Assembly: GCF_011947285.1 (NCBI RefSeq)
Contig: NZ_JAAOZT010000007.1
Location: forward strand, 248,001 to 312,000
Direction: 5' to 3'
DNA from: Glaciimonas immobilis
GTDB taxonomy: Bacteria > Pseudomonadota > Gammaproteobacteria > Burkholderiales > Burkholderiaceae_D
DNA length: 64,000 bases
Shown piece by piece: positions 16,601 through 23,808 of this stretch. The translations under genes were made by a program, and so were the position numbers. The notes beneath the pieces are model-generated. The model was not told where the DNA came from. It was given only the letters and a program-made list of their open reading frames with translations, and ran no database searches. How positions within the stretch are numbered: position 1 is the first letter of the stretch; every line of letters begins with the position of its first letter.

Positions 16601-16720
16601 CTGTGCGAACGGGCAACCATCATCTGTCCTCACCATAGCGCCCCTAGCGGCGTTATCTGGAGGCTTAAACCCATCCATTTGCGGAATTTCAGGATTTTCT
16701 GTGAGAAACATTTTTTTCAT
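13637..16720 (-). CDS. MalT/LAL-type ATP-dependent LuxR-family regulator
   Basis: A 1027-residue STAND-class regulator. After about 110 variable residues comes the NTPase domain with Walker A (APAGFGKTTLL, about residue 135) and Walker B (FVLILDEFE, about 220); a long helical tetratricopeptide-like region follows, and the C-terminus is a LuxR-type helix-turn-helix (ITERERDVLHLLAKGHGNQL, then SVTTVRAHLRNINIKL). MalT and AcoK-type members bind an inducer through the helical region and activate catabolic operons. GAGAAGCGG precedes the ATG. Its target is unknown; the nearest genes are the broken amino-acid importer on the same strand and the ompW gene. Confidence 0.92.
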   Translation of the reverse strand: MKKMFLTENPEIPQMDGFKPPDNAARGAMVRTDDGCPFAQQAEKLAFKAINAFSRPRNKFKTSIKASPQALEDGTENYLSNSAELNKKPPVARHFPPSKFSPPPNSLPLITRHKVLARMLNAENAKLMVLDAPAGFGKTTLLRSLHDLLTADKKAVAWLTLDAGDNDLDQLTFNLAQALQKMRLPVPLFSHGFETEAFAHLDQYRPRMFDAVVATGIPFVLILDEFEIVRHPAVLSLIQQTVEALGAGQQIIIGCRGKPLINLARLRARQQLLECNATHMRFRLKETTEFLREKRHLKLNDSDLQKLHEITDGWPAALWLSSLALENNPDPRQFIKTFTGSNSSVAAYLAEDVLSQKPQYLQEFILQTSILPQFCIESCIAVTGHPDSKQLLEEIEGSNMFITPLDDQRKWFSYHPLFATFLQSQLAQRHPGVARDLHRRASRWHLDQDQAIFAIDHAVAADDKQLLLELLEQKAEALLLQGRVRLLARWFDTLNQQSLESNSKLIFVYAWVLIHTNRSGEALALQEALGHSDDAAYLRPDSDMLISYPAAMALRTFSLVMLDRIEETAPLWEGAQLLDNDTYEPFLQTMLMIGCAYYYATIGRYQEARQALDRVIQRDANKRSLFGSAVAGYMNSMLDMLQGNFRSAGARLHLLIGEQPPPGGARYGADSGFSSIYLAQIYYETGLLDKAKRLLKLYLPLVKEAGTPDHLITSHLIYARILRAEGNINDALQTLFDMEHLGLQRGLPRLVDMARIERARGAIMDGDLVTARDMLALIKTRSASVHPDFQPIAHDIDNPALALMRLDVHSAKAIAAVPVLKTHLDDAYRRGRMHFALRIKVVYALALANAGQTLLAFATIREALQEALPENFVRIFLDEGPALLALIEAFLDELQRPTSKVPGESCDKRHHMALVIFAEKLLATHSANHLAAQSDGDHPVTKGTSVIVPMSSDDSSLLRNAKISDITERERDVLHLLAKGHGNQLIAEKLFVSVTTVRAHLRNINIKLDAHTRTEAIAIARERAIIR

Positions 16721-16802
16721 TGCCGCTTCTCATTTTTAACATTATGCCATGACAGTCATGTATTGAATGCGTTGCGAAAAAAACGCGTAATTTGAATCTG
16801 CG

Positions 16803-16838
16803 CCCAAAATATTGGGACGTAAGTTTCCAATGGGAAAC
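16803..16838. promoter_or_regulatory. Pair of palindromes upstream of the LAL regulator
   Basis: CCCAAAATATTGGG and GTTTCCAATGGGAAAC lie six bases apart, 83-118 bases upstream of the regulator's start codon. Adjacent dyads in that place fit operator sites, perhaps for autoregulation, but neither matches a motif I know. Confidence 0.3.
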
Positions 16839-17067
16839 ACATTGAATTCCCGTGGATCTAAGTTGATTCTATCGCAAAATTTCCCTGCTGAAACGAGGGC
16901 AAATACTATTTAAGTATTTATTGAATGTGTTCAAATCGTGCAATTAACCGCAGATATTGAAAAGAAGGCGTAGAGAGTCGAGATCCGAAGGGATGTTTCA
17001 GGGGCAATTCATGGAGTCGAATTACACCGCTCCAACCTGAAGCAGATGACTATAGGAGGGCTTTTCG

Positions 17068-17154
17068 ATGCCAGAGTGCGTATCTTTCGGCACTTCCGAA
17101 ACAATGGAGTGTTGTTTTCTGGAACGATTAAAAAGGCAGAACCAGCAGACATGA
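17068..17154 (+). CDS. Candidate small ORF (28 codons) with strong ribosome site
   Basis: A perfect AGGAGG (17054-17059) lies eight bases before this ATG. The 28-residue product would be polar, with three cysteines including a CC pair, and shows no recognised family. Its stop overlaps the start of another small ORF (ATGA at 17151-17154), the arrangement of translationally coupled genes. The strong ribosome site is the only positive evidence, and the ORF is short enough to arise by chance. Confidence 0.25.
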   Translation: MPECVSFGTSETMECCFLERLKRQNQQT

Positions 17155-17267
17155 CCGCTTTATCCGTCAGACAGCAAGTGACACGTGTGCTACAGCTTCT
17201 GGCGCAAGTTATGCGGGAGATAGGAACCGGTTCCTGGACTATGTCACGATCTGATTCGCGGACGTAA
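17151..17267 (+). CDS. Candidate small ORF (38 codons), possibly coupled to the previous one
   Basis: It begins in the ATGA overlap with the preceding 28-codon ORF. The product would have one amphipathic helix (SVRQQVTRVLQLLAQVMREI) and a polar tail. It has no ribosome site of its own, so it would depend on coupling. No family is recognised; a longer open frame starting at 17046 contains it but ignores the AGGAGG. Confidence 0.22.
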   Translation: MTALSVRQQVTRVLQLLAQVMREIGTGSWTMSRSDSRT

Positions 17268-17373
17268 TTTGCCGCTTATGGTGGGTAAAAAACCTTTTGG
17301 TATCAACCATTCGGGTTTCTCCGCACCGTAAGCATCAGGTAACGCCCGCGCGTTGCAGATCGCAAACGGGTCC

Positions 17374-18204
17374 TTAGAACTTGTAACCCAGCGTAAAGTT
17401 AGTCGCGATCGCAGGAATATCCAGATGGGCGACGCTGGTAAGAACGGTATTGCCGTTCTTGTCTTTTACCGTAATGATCGAGTCGGTTTTGAGCGGCAGA
17501 TATGACACGCCGAGATTGCCGGACCAGTTGTCGGTGAAGTTAATACTTAGACCAGCATTCAACACAGGCCTGAAAGAGGCCGTCGCTTTAGCTTGTACGG
17601 TCGTCGCATTACTGCCGGTAGACGCGAACGCAAGGTAGCCTCCGGTGTTCTTCAAATCCTGATTGAAGTTGTCGTTCAGCTTGACGTGTGTGAAGAAGTT
17701 ATAGCTGACACCAGCGCCAAGATAGGGACGAAAAGTGGCGTTTGGATCCCGGAAATAGTATTGAAACAGCAAAGTCGGACTCCACTGCATGACACTTGCT
17801 ACGGGATTGTTACTCGGTTTATCCAATACCACAGGCGGTACACCGGCGCCGAGGGGCCCCGGTGTATTGACCGTTCCCTTGCCATAAATTTTAAAAGTTG
17901 GCGGTAGGCCGACGACGTTGGTAACCGCAATATGATCGGTAACAAAGCGGGTGACGGTAAGCAGTGCTGTGGTTGTATTTCCCACTTTCAGGCCAGTACC
18001 CGGCGAATCAAAATGTTGCGGCAGCAACGTCGATTGCGTCAGCAATGACACCCCGAGATCGGTGTGAAGTGGCGTACTGCTACTTTTATTATTATTAATG
18101 TAAAGCCCACCAACGCTGACCACGGTATCACCAGCTTTTTGCGCTGCTGCGATGCTCGAAACAAGTCCCAATGATAGTGCAGCAAGGCAATGACTTATTT
18201 TCAT
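17374..18204 (-). CDS. OmpW family outer membrane protein
   Basis: About 276 residues with a Sec signal peptide (MKISHCLAALSLGLVSSIAAAQ) and an OmpW-type eight-stranded barrel: the early AGDTVVSVGGLYI strand, the central QWSPTLLFQYYF and FRPYLGAGVSYNFF strands, and a C-terminal TNFTLGYKF ending in Phe, the BAM recognition residue. OmpW proteins form narrow hydrophobic channels for small nonpolar compounds. ATG 18204 is chosen because GGAGACG precedes it and the signal peptide starts there. It lies 109 bases after the collagen-like lipoprotein gene and may share its transcript. Confidence 0.9.
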   Translation of the reverse strand: MKISHCLAALSLGLVSSIAAAQKAGDTVVSVGGLYINNNKSSSTPLHTDLGVSLLTQSTLLPQHFDSPGTGLKVGNTTTALLTVTRFVTDHIAVTNVVGLPPTFKIYGKGTVNTPGPLGAGVPPVVLDKPSNNPVASVMQWSPTLLFQYYFRDPNATFRPYLGAGVSYNFFTHVKLNDNFNQDLKNTGGYLAFASTGSNATTVQAKATASFRPVLNAGLSINFTDNWSGNLGVSYLPLKTDSIITVKDKNGNTVLTSVAHLDIPAIATNFTLGYKF

Positions 18205-18313
18205 TTTTCGTCTCCAATTATTATTTACGCAAAAGTGTTGCCAGGCGCACTCTGGCTTCGCGCCAACCAGCTTTAGTGGGCGCGGGATGACATACAACGT
18301 TAACCTGAATCGT

Positions 18314-19447
18314 TTAGTGCGTCTTTGCACCCAGCGTGCCGAGCAGTCCTGTAACCGGTGTTATTGGGCTGGAGGTGCCAACAGAGCTGGAAGCCGAACC
18401 TCCGGCGTTGGTCAATCCACTGATGACAGGGGTCAGCGGATTGCTGGTCGAAGCAGAACCGGTAGCAGTGGTCAAGGCGCTGGTAATTGGGGCAAGAGGA
18501 TTGCTCCCAGACCCGGATGCGTTGGTCAATGCGCCAGTGATCGGTGCAAGCGGACTCGTGCTGCCACCGGTGCCGGGCGAAGTCAATGGGCTTAACGGAT
18601 TAGATGAGGCGGCACCAGAAGTCAATAGTCCGGAGATGCTCGACACCGTGCCGCCAGCGCTGGTAACGATGGCACCCGTATCCGTCGCCAGTACGTTGCT
18701 GGAGCCGCCCGCGATTTGTGTACCAACGTTACCAATGCCCGCGCCCACGGTATTGAGCCCGCCAGCTAAAGGCTGACCCAGACCGGTCGTTTGGCCGACA
18801 GTTTGTGTCGTAGAGACCAGAGTTGTCGTGAGGGGAATGATGGCGGTACTTGCCGATTGTGTGATTTGTTGTACCGGACCCGTTCCCACGGACAGCGCAG
18901 CGAGCTGACCGGCGCTATCAATAGCGACACCCGCATTGCTGACGCCCGAGCCTGCTGGTCCTGTGACGGGGTTAAAGGGGGCCAGCGGACTGCCGGGCGC
19001 ACCAGTATCGGTCACCAACTGACCTGCATTGTTGATCGTAATCCCCGTTTTGCTCACTACGGTGCCTAGACCTGCAACCGTAGTGCCTACCGGATTTGGA
19101 TTGCTGCCCATTTGCCCCAAGCCAATGCTGACGCTAGCGCCCAGGGCCGAGAGTATCTGACCGCTGCTGGCGACAGTATTGCCCAAGTCTTTCTGAGGTG
19201 TAGCAGCGCCAGGAACCGGCACTGGCGTATTGCTGATAATCCCGCCCGTATCCGATACCGCGGTGCCTGTATGGCTGACCGTACCGCCGGTCTGATTAGC
19301 GGGCGCAGCGGCCGACGATGCGGTGGTTGCGGTCGGTGTTGCAGTACCTTGATTTGCGCCTACAGAACCGTTGCTACCGCAACCGGAGAGCGCTAACGTG
19401 GCGATAATGCACGTTAGCATGATGGATTTTTTATGAAGCAGTTGCAT
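18314..19447 (-). CDS. Collagen-like repeat lipoprotein
   Basis: A 377-residue low-complexity protein with a lipoprotein signal (lipobox LALSGC at about residues 18-23), so it should be lipid-anchored and exported. The body is rich in Gly, Ser, Thr, Ala and Val with recurring GxxVSxTGxxI units, and the last 110 residues hold about four copies of a roughly 23-residue repeat with the core NPLAPITxALTxATGS. It resembles the collagen-like triple-helix repeat proteins common in Burkholderiales, though true Gly-X-Y runs are not obvious. Function is unknown; a surface or adhesive role is a guess. The repeats make copy number prone to change. Confidence 0.75.
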   Translation of the reverse strand: MQLLHKKSIMLTCIIATLALSGCGSNGSVGANQGTATPTATTASSAAAPANQTGGTVSHTGTAVSDTGGIISNTPVPVPGAATPQKDLGNTVASSGQILSALGASVSIGLGQMGSNPNPVGTTVAGLGTVVSKTGITINNAGQLVTDTGAPGSPLAPFNPVTGPAGSGVSNAGVAIDSAGQLAALSVGTGPVQQITQSASTAIIPLTTTLVSTTQTVGQTTGLGQPLAGGLNTVGAGIGNVGTQIAGGSSNVLATDTGAIVTSAGGTVSSISGLLTSGAASSNPLSPLTSPGTGGSTSPLAPITGALTNASGSGSNPLAPITSALTTATGSASTSNPLTPVISGLTNAGGSASSSVGTSSPITPVTGLLGTLGAKTH

Positions 19448-19892
19448 TTGGTGTCCCCTATTTATGATTATTTTAACGTCGTACAGTTCCGTATAGTCAG
19501 TTGCGACAGCTGCGTTGTAATACTGATGTTCAAGGCAGTCGATAATTTTTTAATTCCAAATCCTGTCGCAGCAAAATATCGCATTTAGCAAGTTGGACCA
19601 ATGGACGTCAGCTCAAACGCGCCGATGACATGGACCGGTGCTTACCAACCCGATTTTCTTGCAGATAAGTTTTTGGAGTTTCGGTCAATGTACCGAGGTT
19701 CGTTGGTGGCGCGTATCGTCCAATTGGACTATTTTGCGAACCGGCTGAAAATGCGAGGAGCCATGCAGTATCAGATTAAGGAAAATAGTTACCAATAGAC
19801 AATAAATAAATGTGCACGGAAAGCTTGATTTTTTCGGAAAGTCATATGATGATATGTTCACTTTAAAAAATTAAATTAATTTAAAAGAGACC
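19448..19892. other. Intergenic region between the collagen-like gene and gntR
   Basis: This divergent promoter region has no supported gene: a 65-codon open frame at 19601-19798 lacks a ribosome site and any recognisable feature. The end nearest gntR becomes very AT-rich and holds two dyads listed as possible operator sites. Confidence 0.5.
19843..19884. promoter_or_regulatory. Possible GntR operator region
   Basis: CATATGATGATATG (19843-19856) is an inverted repeat with a four-base centre, and TTAAATTAATTTAA (19871-19884) is a perfect 14-bp palindrome just before the gntR start. The sequence AAAAATTAAATTA recurs at about 20749, ahead of ltnD, which would fit one regulator binding both places. 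Binding is inferred, not seen. Confidence 0.35.
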
Positions 19893-20675
19893 ATGTTTCA
19901 AAAATTAGCGGCCAACCGCGCTTCACTTAGCGATACGGTTGCGCAAGAGTTACTTCAAAAAATCCAAAGCGGAGAATACGGACCGGGGGCCAAACTGCCC
20001 ACGGAGCCGGTGCTATCTGAAGCGTACGGCGTCAGTCGCACGGTCGTGCGCGAGGCAATTTCTCGTTTAAAAAATGAGGGGGCGGTCGAGCCGCGACAGG
20101 GCAGCGGTGTGTATGTCAGTGAGCAAGGGCATCTGCGCCCGTTGCGTATTCAGTTTGACGAGGCATCATCCGCCGATGCAGTGTTGCAAATAGTCGAGTT
20201 GCGGCGAGCGATCGACGCCGAGGTGGCTGCGTTGGCGGCAACCCGTCGCACGCCACGTCAGTTAAAAGCGATTGAAACTGCATTACGCGGAATTGAGGCG
20301 GACGTCATTGCGGGCGGTGACGGTGTCAAGGCAGATGTGCTGTTTCATCGTCGCATCGCCGAAGCCACTGGTAACCCTTTTTTATTGCAAACGCTGGCTT
20401 TCCTGAATCAATATCTGGAAGCTGCCACTAAAATTACCCGCACTAATGAAGCCCGACGTGACGATTTCATGCGTCAGGTGTACGAGGAACACGCGGCTAT
20501 CGCCACAGCAATCTCTGCTGGTGACGCGCTGAGTGCTCGGAATGCGGCGCAAACGCACATGTTTAATGCAGCGCGACGGTTGTCGCAGGGCGCGCCAGCT
20601 GGGCCGGTGATTAAGAAAGTCAGCATCAAGAATCCGGCAGGCGTCAGGGCGAAAAAAATCGCGCAAGCTTTATAG
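19893..20675 (+). CDS. GntR/FadR-family regulator of the tetronate operon
   Basis: A 260-residue FadR-subfamily repressor. The N-terminal winged helix (LLQKIQSGEYGPGAKLPTEP, then YGVSRTVVREAISRLKNEGA and the wing RQGSGVYV) is followed by an FCD ligand domain with the metal-binding Asp/His set (LFHRRIAEATGNP and later EEHAAI and THMF). It is transcribed in the same direction as the ltnD-otnK-otnC genes 105 bases downstream, so it very likely controls them, with a four-carbon sugar acid or a product as inducer. An AT-rich dyad lies next to its start. Confidence 0.9.
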   Translation: MFQKLAANRASLSDTVAQELLQKIQSGEYGPGAKLPTEPVLSEAYGVSRTVVREAISRLKNEGAVEPRQGSGVYVSEQGHLRPLRIQFDEASSADAVLQIVELRRAIDAEVAALAATRRTPRQLKAIETALRGIEADVIAGGDGVKADVLFHRRIAEATGNPFLLQTLAFLNQYLEAATKITRTNEARRDDFMRQVYEEHAAIATAISAGDALSARNAAQTHMFNAARRLSQGAPAGPVIKKVSIKNPAGVRAKKIAQAL

Positions 20676-20779
20676 CAGGCTACAAAACGTATCAGTTCAA
20701 CTTCCCATAAAAAACTTCGCTCAATGTTGTGCGACAAGTTTAACTTCAGAAAAATTAAATTATTCAGACGGGATTAATC

Positions 20780-21673
20780 ATGACCATAAACGTAGGTGTA
20801 ATCGGCCTTGGTGCCATGGGGCTGGGCGTTGCCCGTTCATTATTGCGCGCAGGTTTGCGCGCGCATGCGTGCGACCTTCGTCCTGCCGTGCTTGCGCAGT
20901 TTGCCAGTGAAGGCGGGATCGCTTGCCACACGCCAGCCGAGCTGGGCGCGCAGTGTGACGTTGTTATCACGGTGGTAGTCAATGCCGCGCAAACTGAACA
21001 AGTATTATTCGGTGAAAACGGTGCTGCCGCAGTCATGAAGCCGGGCAGCCTGGTCATCGCCAGCGCGACGGTTGCGCCGGATTTTGCGATCGCCTTAGGA
21101 CAGCGTTTAGCCACACTGCAATTGTTAATGCTGGACGGTCCGTTATCGGGCGGTGCCGCGCGCGCCAATGCAGGTGAAATGACGATGATGACCTCCGGAC
21201 CATCGGAGGCTTATGCCAAAGCTGAGGCGGTGCTGGCAGCCATTGCGGGAAAAGTTTATCGCCTGGGGGACGTGCATGGCGTTGGCTCCAAAGTTAAAGT
21301 TATCAATCAATTGCTGGCTGGTGTGCATATCGCCGCCGCCGCCGAAGCGATGGCACTGGGGATGCGTGAAGGGGTTGATCCCGATGCACTTTATGAGGTT
21401 ATCACCAACAGTGCGGGCAGTTCCTGGATGTTTGAGAACCGGGTTCCACATATTCTGAAGGCGGATTACACCCCCCTATCCGCTGTCGATATATTTGTTA
21501 AAGATCTGGGTCTGGTGCTGGATACCGCGCGGGCCAGTAAATTTCCTTTGCCATTGTCTGCTGCGGCACATCAAATGTTCATGATGGCGTCAACCGCAGG
21601 GTACGGCGGCGAGGACGATTCCGCAGTGATCAAAATTTTCCCCGGTATCAATTTGCCGGTCGCGAAGGAATAA
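20780..21673 (+). CDS. ltnD: L-threonate dehydrogenase
   Basis: A 297-residue member of the 3-hydroxyisobutyrate dehydrogenase family that oxidises L-threonate to 2-oxo-tetronate with NAD+. It has the Rossmann motif GLGAMGLGVARSLLRAG at the N-terminus, the substrate signature DGPLSGGAARANAGEMTMM and the catalytic lysine in GSKVKVINQLLAG (about residue 172). The call is specific because otnK, otnC, otnI and denD follow, as in the characterised Cupriavidus tetronate pathway; on sequence alone a related beta-hydroxyacid dehydrogenase would be possible. The stop is two bases from otnK. Confidence 0.88.
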   Translation: MTINVGVIGLGAMGLGVARSLLRAGLRAHACDLRPAVLAQFASEGGIACHTPAELGAQCDVVITVVVNAAQTEQVLFGENGAAAVMKPGSLVIASATVAPDFAIALGQRLATLQLLMLDGPLSGGAARANAGEMTMMTSGPSEAYAKAEAVLAAIAGKVYRLGDVHGVGSKVKVINQLLAGVHIAAAAEAMALGMREGVDPDALYEVITNSAGSSWMFENRVPHILKADYTPLSAVDIFVKDLGLVLDTARASKFPLPLSAAAHQMFMMASTAGYGGEDDSAVIKIFPGINLPVAKE

Positions 21674-21675
21674 AA

Positions 21676-23013
21676 ATGTCGCACTCCTCTAAGTCACCTA
21701 ACGCTTCAGGTCCGCTTCTGGGTTGCATCGCGGACGATTTTACCGGTGCCACCGATCTCGCCAACATGCTGGTGCGTGAAGGTATGCGTACCGTGCAAAC
21801 CATCGGCCTACCAGAGGTTGCGCCAACCGGAGTCGACGCGATTGTTGTTGCCTTGAAGTCTCGCACCGTGCCAGCGGCTCAGGCCGTCGCAGAATCACTG
21901 GCGGCTTTGGCATGGTTGCAGCAACAAGGCTGTCGCCAGTTTTTCTTTAAATATTGCTCTACGTTTGATTCCACCGCAGCAGGCAATATCGGACAGGTCA
22001 CTGACGCCTTACTGGATGCACTGGGTGCGGACTTTACGATTGCCTGTCCGGTTTTCCCGGAGACCGGGCGTACCCTATATCGCGGTCATCTGTTTATCAA
22101 CAATCAGTTGCTCAACGAGTCCGGCATGCAAAACCATCCGTTGACGCCCATGACAGATGCCAATCTGGTGCGCGTGCTGCAACAGCAAACGGCAGGCAAG
22201 GTCGGTCTTATCGCCTACCCAATCGTAGCGCAAGGCGCGCAAGCAATCCGGGCGGAAACGGCTGTCCTGCGCCAACAAGGTGCGCGCATGGCGATCGTGG
22301 ATGCATTAACCAATGCCGACTTATATGCCATCGGAGCGGCGTGCGCCGATTTGCCGCTGGTCACAGGCGGGTCAGGTATCGCGCTCGGCTTACCCGCCAA
22401 TTTCATTCGCGCCGGATTGTTAAATACGTCGCAAGATAGCCAGGCAAGCGCGCTACCAGCAATCGACGGATGGTCCGCAGTGCTGGCCGGAAGCGCATCG
22501 CTGGCCACCAACGCGCAGGTTGCGCACTGGAATCAAAAACGACCGTCCTTCTGCATTGATGCATTGGCCGTCGCCAGAGGTGAGCCGGTCGTTGCAAACG
22601 CACTCGCATTTGCGCACCAGCATCTGGCTGTGCAGGCACCGCTGATATACGCCACCACATCATCGGAACAGGTCAAACAAGTGCAGGCCGCATTAGGTGT
22701 AGAGCGTGCGGGTGCGTTGGTTGAAGATACGCTCGCAGAGATCGCTCGCGGCTTGTTCAAACTAGGGGTCCGTCGCTTTGTGGTCGCAGGCGGCGAGACC
22801 TCCGGGGCAGTCGTGAAAGCACTTCACGTCACCGCGCTACGTATCGGCAAACAGATCGATCCCGGCGTTCCGGCGACCGCATCTATCGGCGACGTACCGC
22901 TGGCGCTAGCGCTCAAATCCGGGAATTTCGGTGCCGTTGATTTTTTCGAAAAGGCCTTAGGACAACTTGGCGATCAGCGCATTGAAATGTCTGATGGAAC
23001 TATTGGACTATGA
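21676..23013 (+). CDS. otnK: 3-oxo-tetronate kinase
   Basis: A 445-residue DUF1537-family kinase that phosphorylates 3-oxo-tetronate at O4. The N-terminal domain opens with the diagnostic GCIADDFTGATDLANMLVREG, followed by KYCSTFDSTAAGNIG, and the C-terminal nucleotide-binding domain has VVAGGETSGAVVKAL. Size and both domains are normal. Its stop overlaps the otnC start by four bases, so kinase and decarboxylase are translationally coupled. Flanking ltnD and otnC fix the substrate class as C4 acid sugars. Confidence 0.93.
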   Translation: MSHSSKSPNASGPLLGCIADDFTGATDLANMLVREGMRTVQTIGLPEVAPTGVDAIVVALKSRTVPAAQAVAESLAALAWLQQQGCRQFFFKYCSTFDSTAAGNIGQVTDALLDALGADFTIACPVFPETGRTLYRGHLFINNQLLNESGMQNHPLTPMTDANLVRVLQQQTAGKVGLIAYPIVAQGAQAIRAETAVLRQQGARMAIVDALTNADLYAIGAACADLPLVTGGSGIALGLPANFIRAGLLNTSQDSQASALPAIDGWSAVLAGSASLATNAQVAHWNQKRPSFCIDALAVARGEPVVANALAFAHQHLAVQAPLIYATTSSEQVKQVQAALGVERAGALVEDTLAEIARGLFKLGVRRFVVAGGETSGAVVKALHVTALRIGKQIDPGVPATASIGDVPLALALKSGNFGAVDFFEKALGQLGDQRIEMSDGTIGL

Positions 23014-23660
23014 CCACGCCATCGTTAAATGAACAATCCTTGCGCGAGGAAATCTGTCGGGTGGGCGCGAGTCTTTACCAGCGCAATTACACCGTCGGCT
23101 CATCCGGTAATATCAGCGCCCGATTGGACGATGGCTGGCTCATTACACCGACTGACGCATGTCTCGGGCTACTGGATCCTGCGCTGATTGCCAAAGTTGA
23201 TACGACCGGACATTGGGTCAGCGGTGATAAGCCATCCAAAACATTGACGTTGCATCGCGCAGTCTACGATAACAATCCGGCAGCACAATCCGTCATCCAT
23301 ACGCACTCCACCAATCTGGTTGCACTGACGCTGGCTGGTACATGGAGCAAGGATGCAGTATTGCCGCCGATCACACCTTATCAGGTGATGAAAGTAGGGC
23401 GGATTCCATTGATTCCCTATTGTCGCCCGGGTCACCCAAAAGTCGCTGAACAAATAAGCATAGTCGCGAACGCAGTGCGTGGCGTGCTACTAGAGCGGTT
23501 GGGGCCGGTGGTATGGCACACCAGTATTTCGCAAGCTGCGGCTGCGTTGGAGGAGCTGGAAGAAACGGCACGTTTGTGGATGATGTTGCCGCAGAAACCG
23601 ACAGCGCTTGATGCGGCCGAGATCGACGATCTTTGCCAGACGTTTGGGGTGCGGTGGTAA
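23010..23660 (+). CDS. otnC: 3-oxo-tetronate 4-phosphate decarboxylase
   Basis: A 216-residue class II aldolase/adducin-fold enzyme that decarboxylates 3-oxo-tetronate 4-phosphate to dihydroxyacetone phosphate and CO2. Visible family features are the phosphate-binding GSSGNISARLDDG (about residue 31), the zinc histidines in VIHTHSTN, and a later histidine in VWHTSIS. In ordinary sugar-phosphate aldolases of this fold the pattern is similar, so context decides: it overlaps otnK. A 148-base gap with no gene follows before the transporter. Confidence 0.92.
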   Translation: MTTPSLNEQSLREEICRVGASLYQRNYTVGSSGNISARLDDGWLITPTDACLGLLDPALIAKVDTTGHWVSGDKPSKTLTLHRAVYDNNPAAQSVIHTHSTNLVALTLAGTWSKDAVLPPITPYQVMKVGRIPLIPYCRPGHPKVAEQISIVANAVRGVLLERLGPVVWHTSISQAAAALEELEETARLWMMLPQKPTALDAAEIDDLCQTFGVRW

Positions 23661-23808
23661 CGGTGAAAAGTAGGTATTGAAACGCAGGCGCTGAATAGTT
23701 AGTGCTTAGCAGGTGCTTAATAAGTGCTGACGAAGAGCGTTGAAAAATAAGCGCTAAATTCGGTAATACATTTTAAATAAATTTTTTAAAAAATAGACGG
23801 AGACTAGG

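Larger units (their letters stand above)
16721..17373. other. Long intergenic region between the LAL regulator and ompW
   Basis: These 653 bases have no conventional gene. There are two palindromes near the regulator promoter: CCCAAAATATTGGG (16803-16816) and GTTTCCAATGGGAAAC (16823-16838), possible operator sites. From about 17054 a perfect AGGAGG precedes a pair of small ORFs listed separately. The rest shows nothing I recognise. Confidence 0.5.

Noticed and set aside
17046-17267. 73-codon open frame read as a single gene
   Set aside because: Its first ATG lies before the AGGAGG with no ribosome site of its own; the two shorter frames after the AGGAGG fit better.
19601-19798. 65-codon open frame upstream of gntR
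   Set aside because: No ribosome site, no recognisable motif, and it lies in a divergent promoter region.
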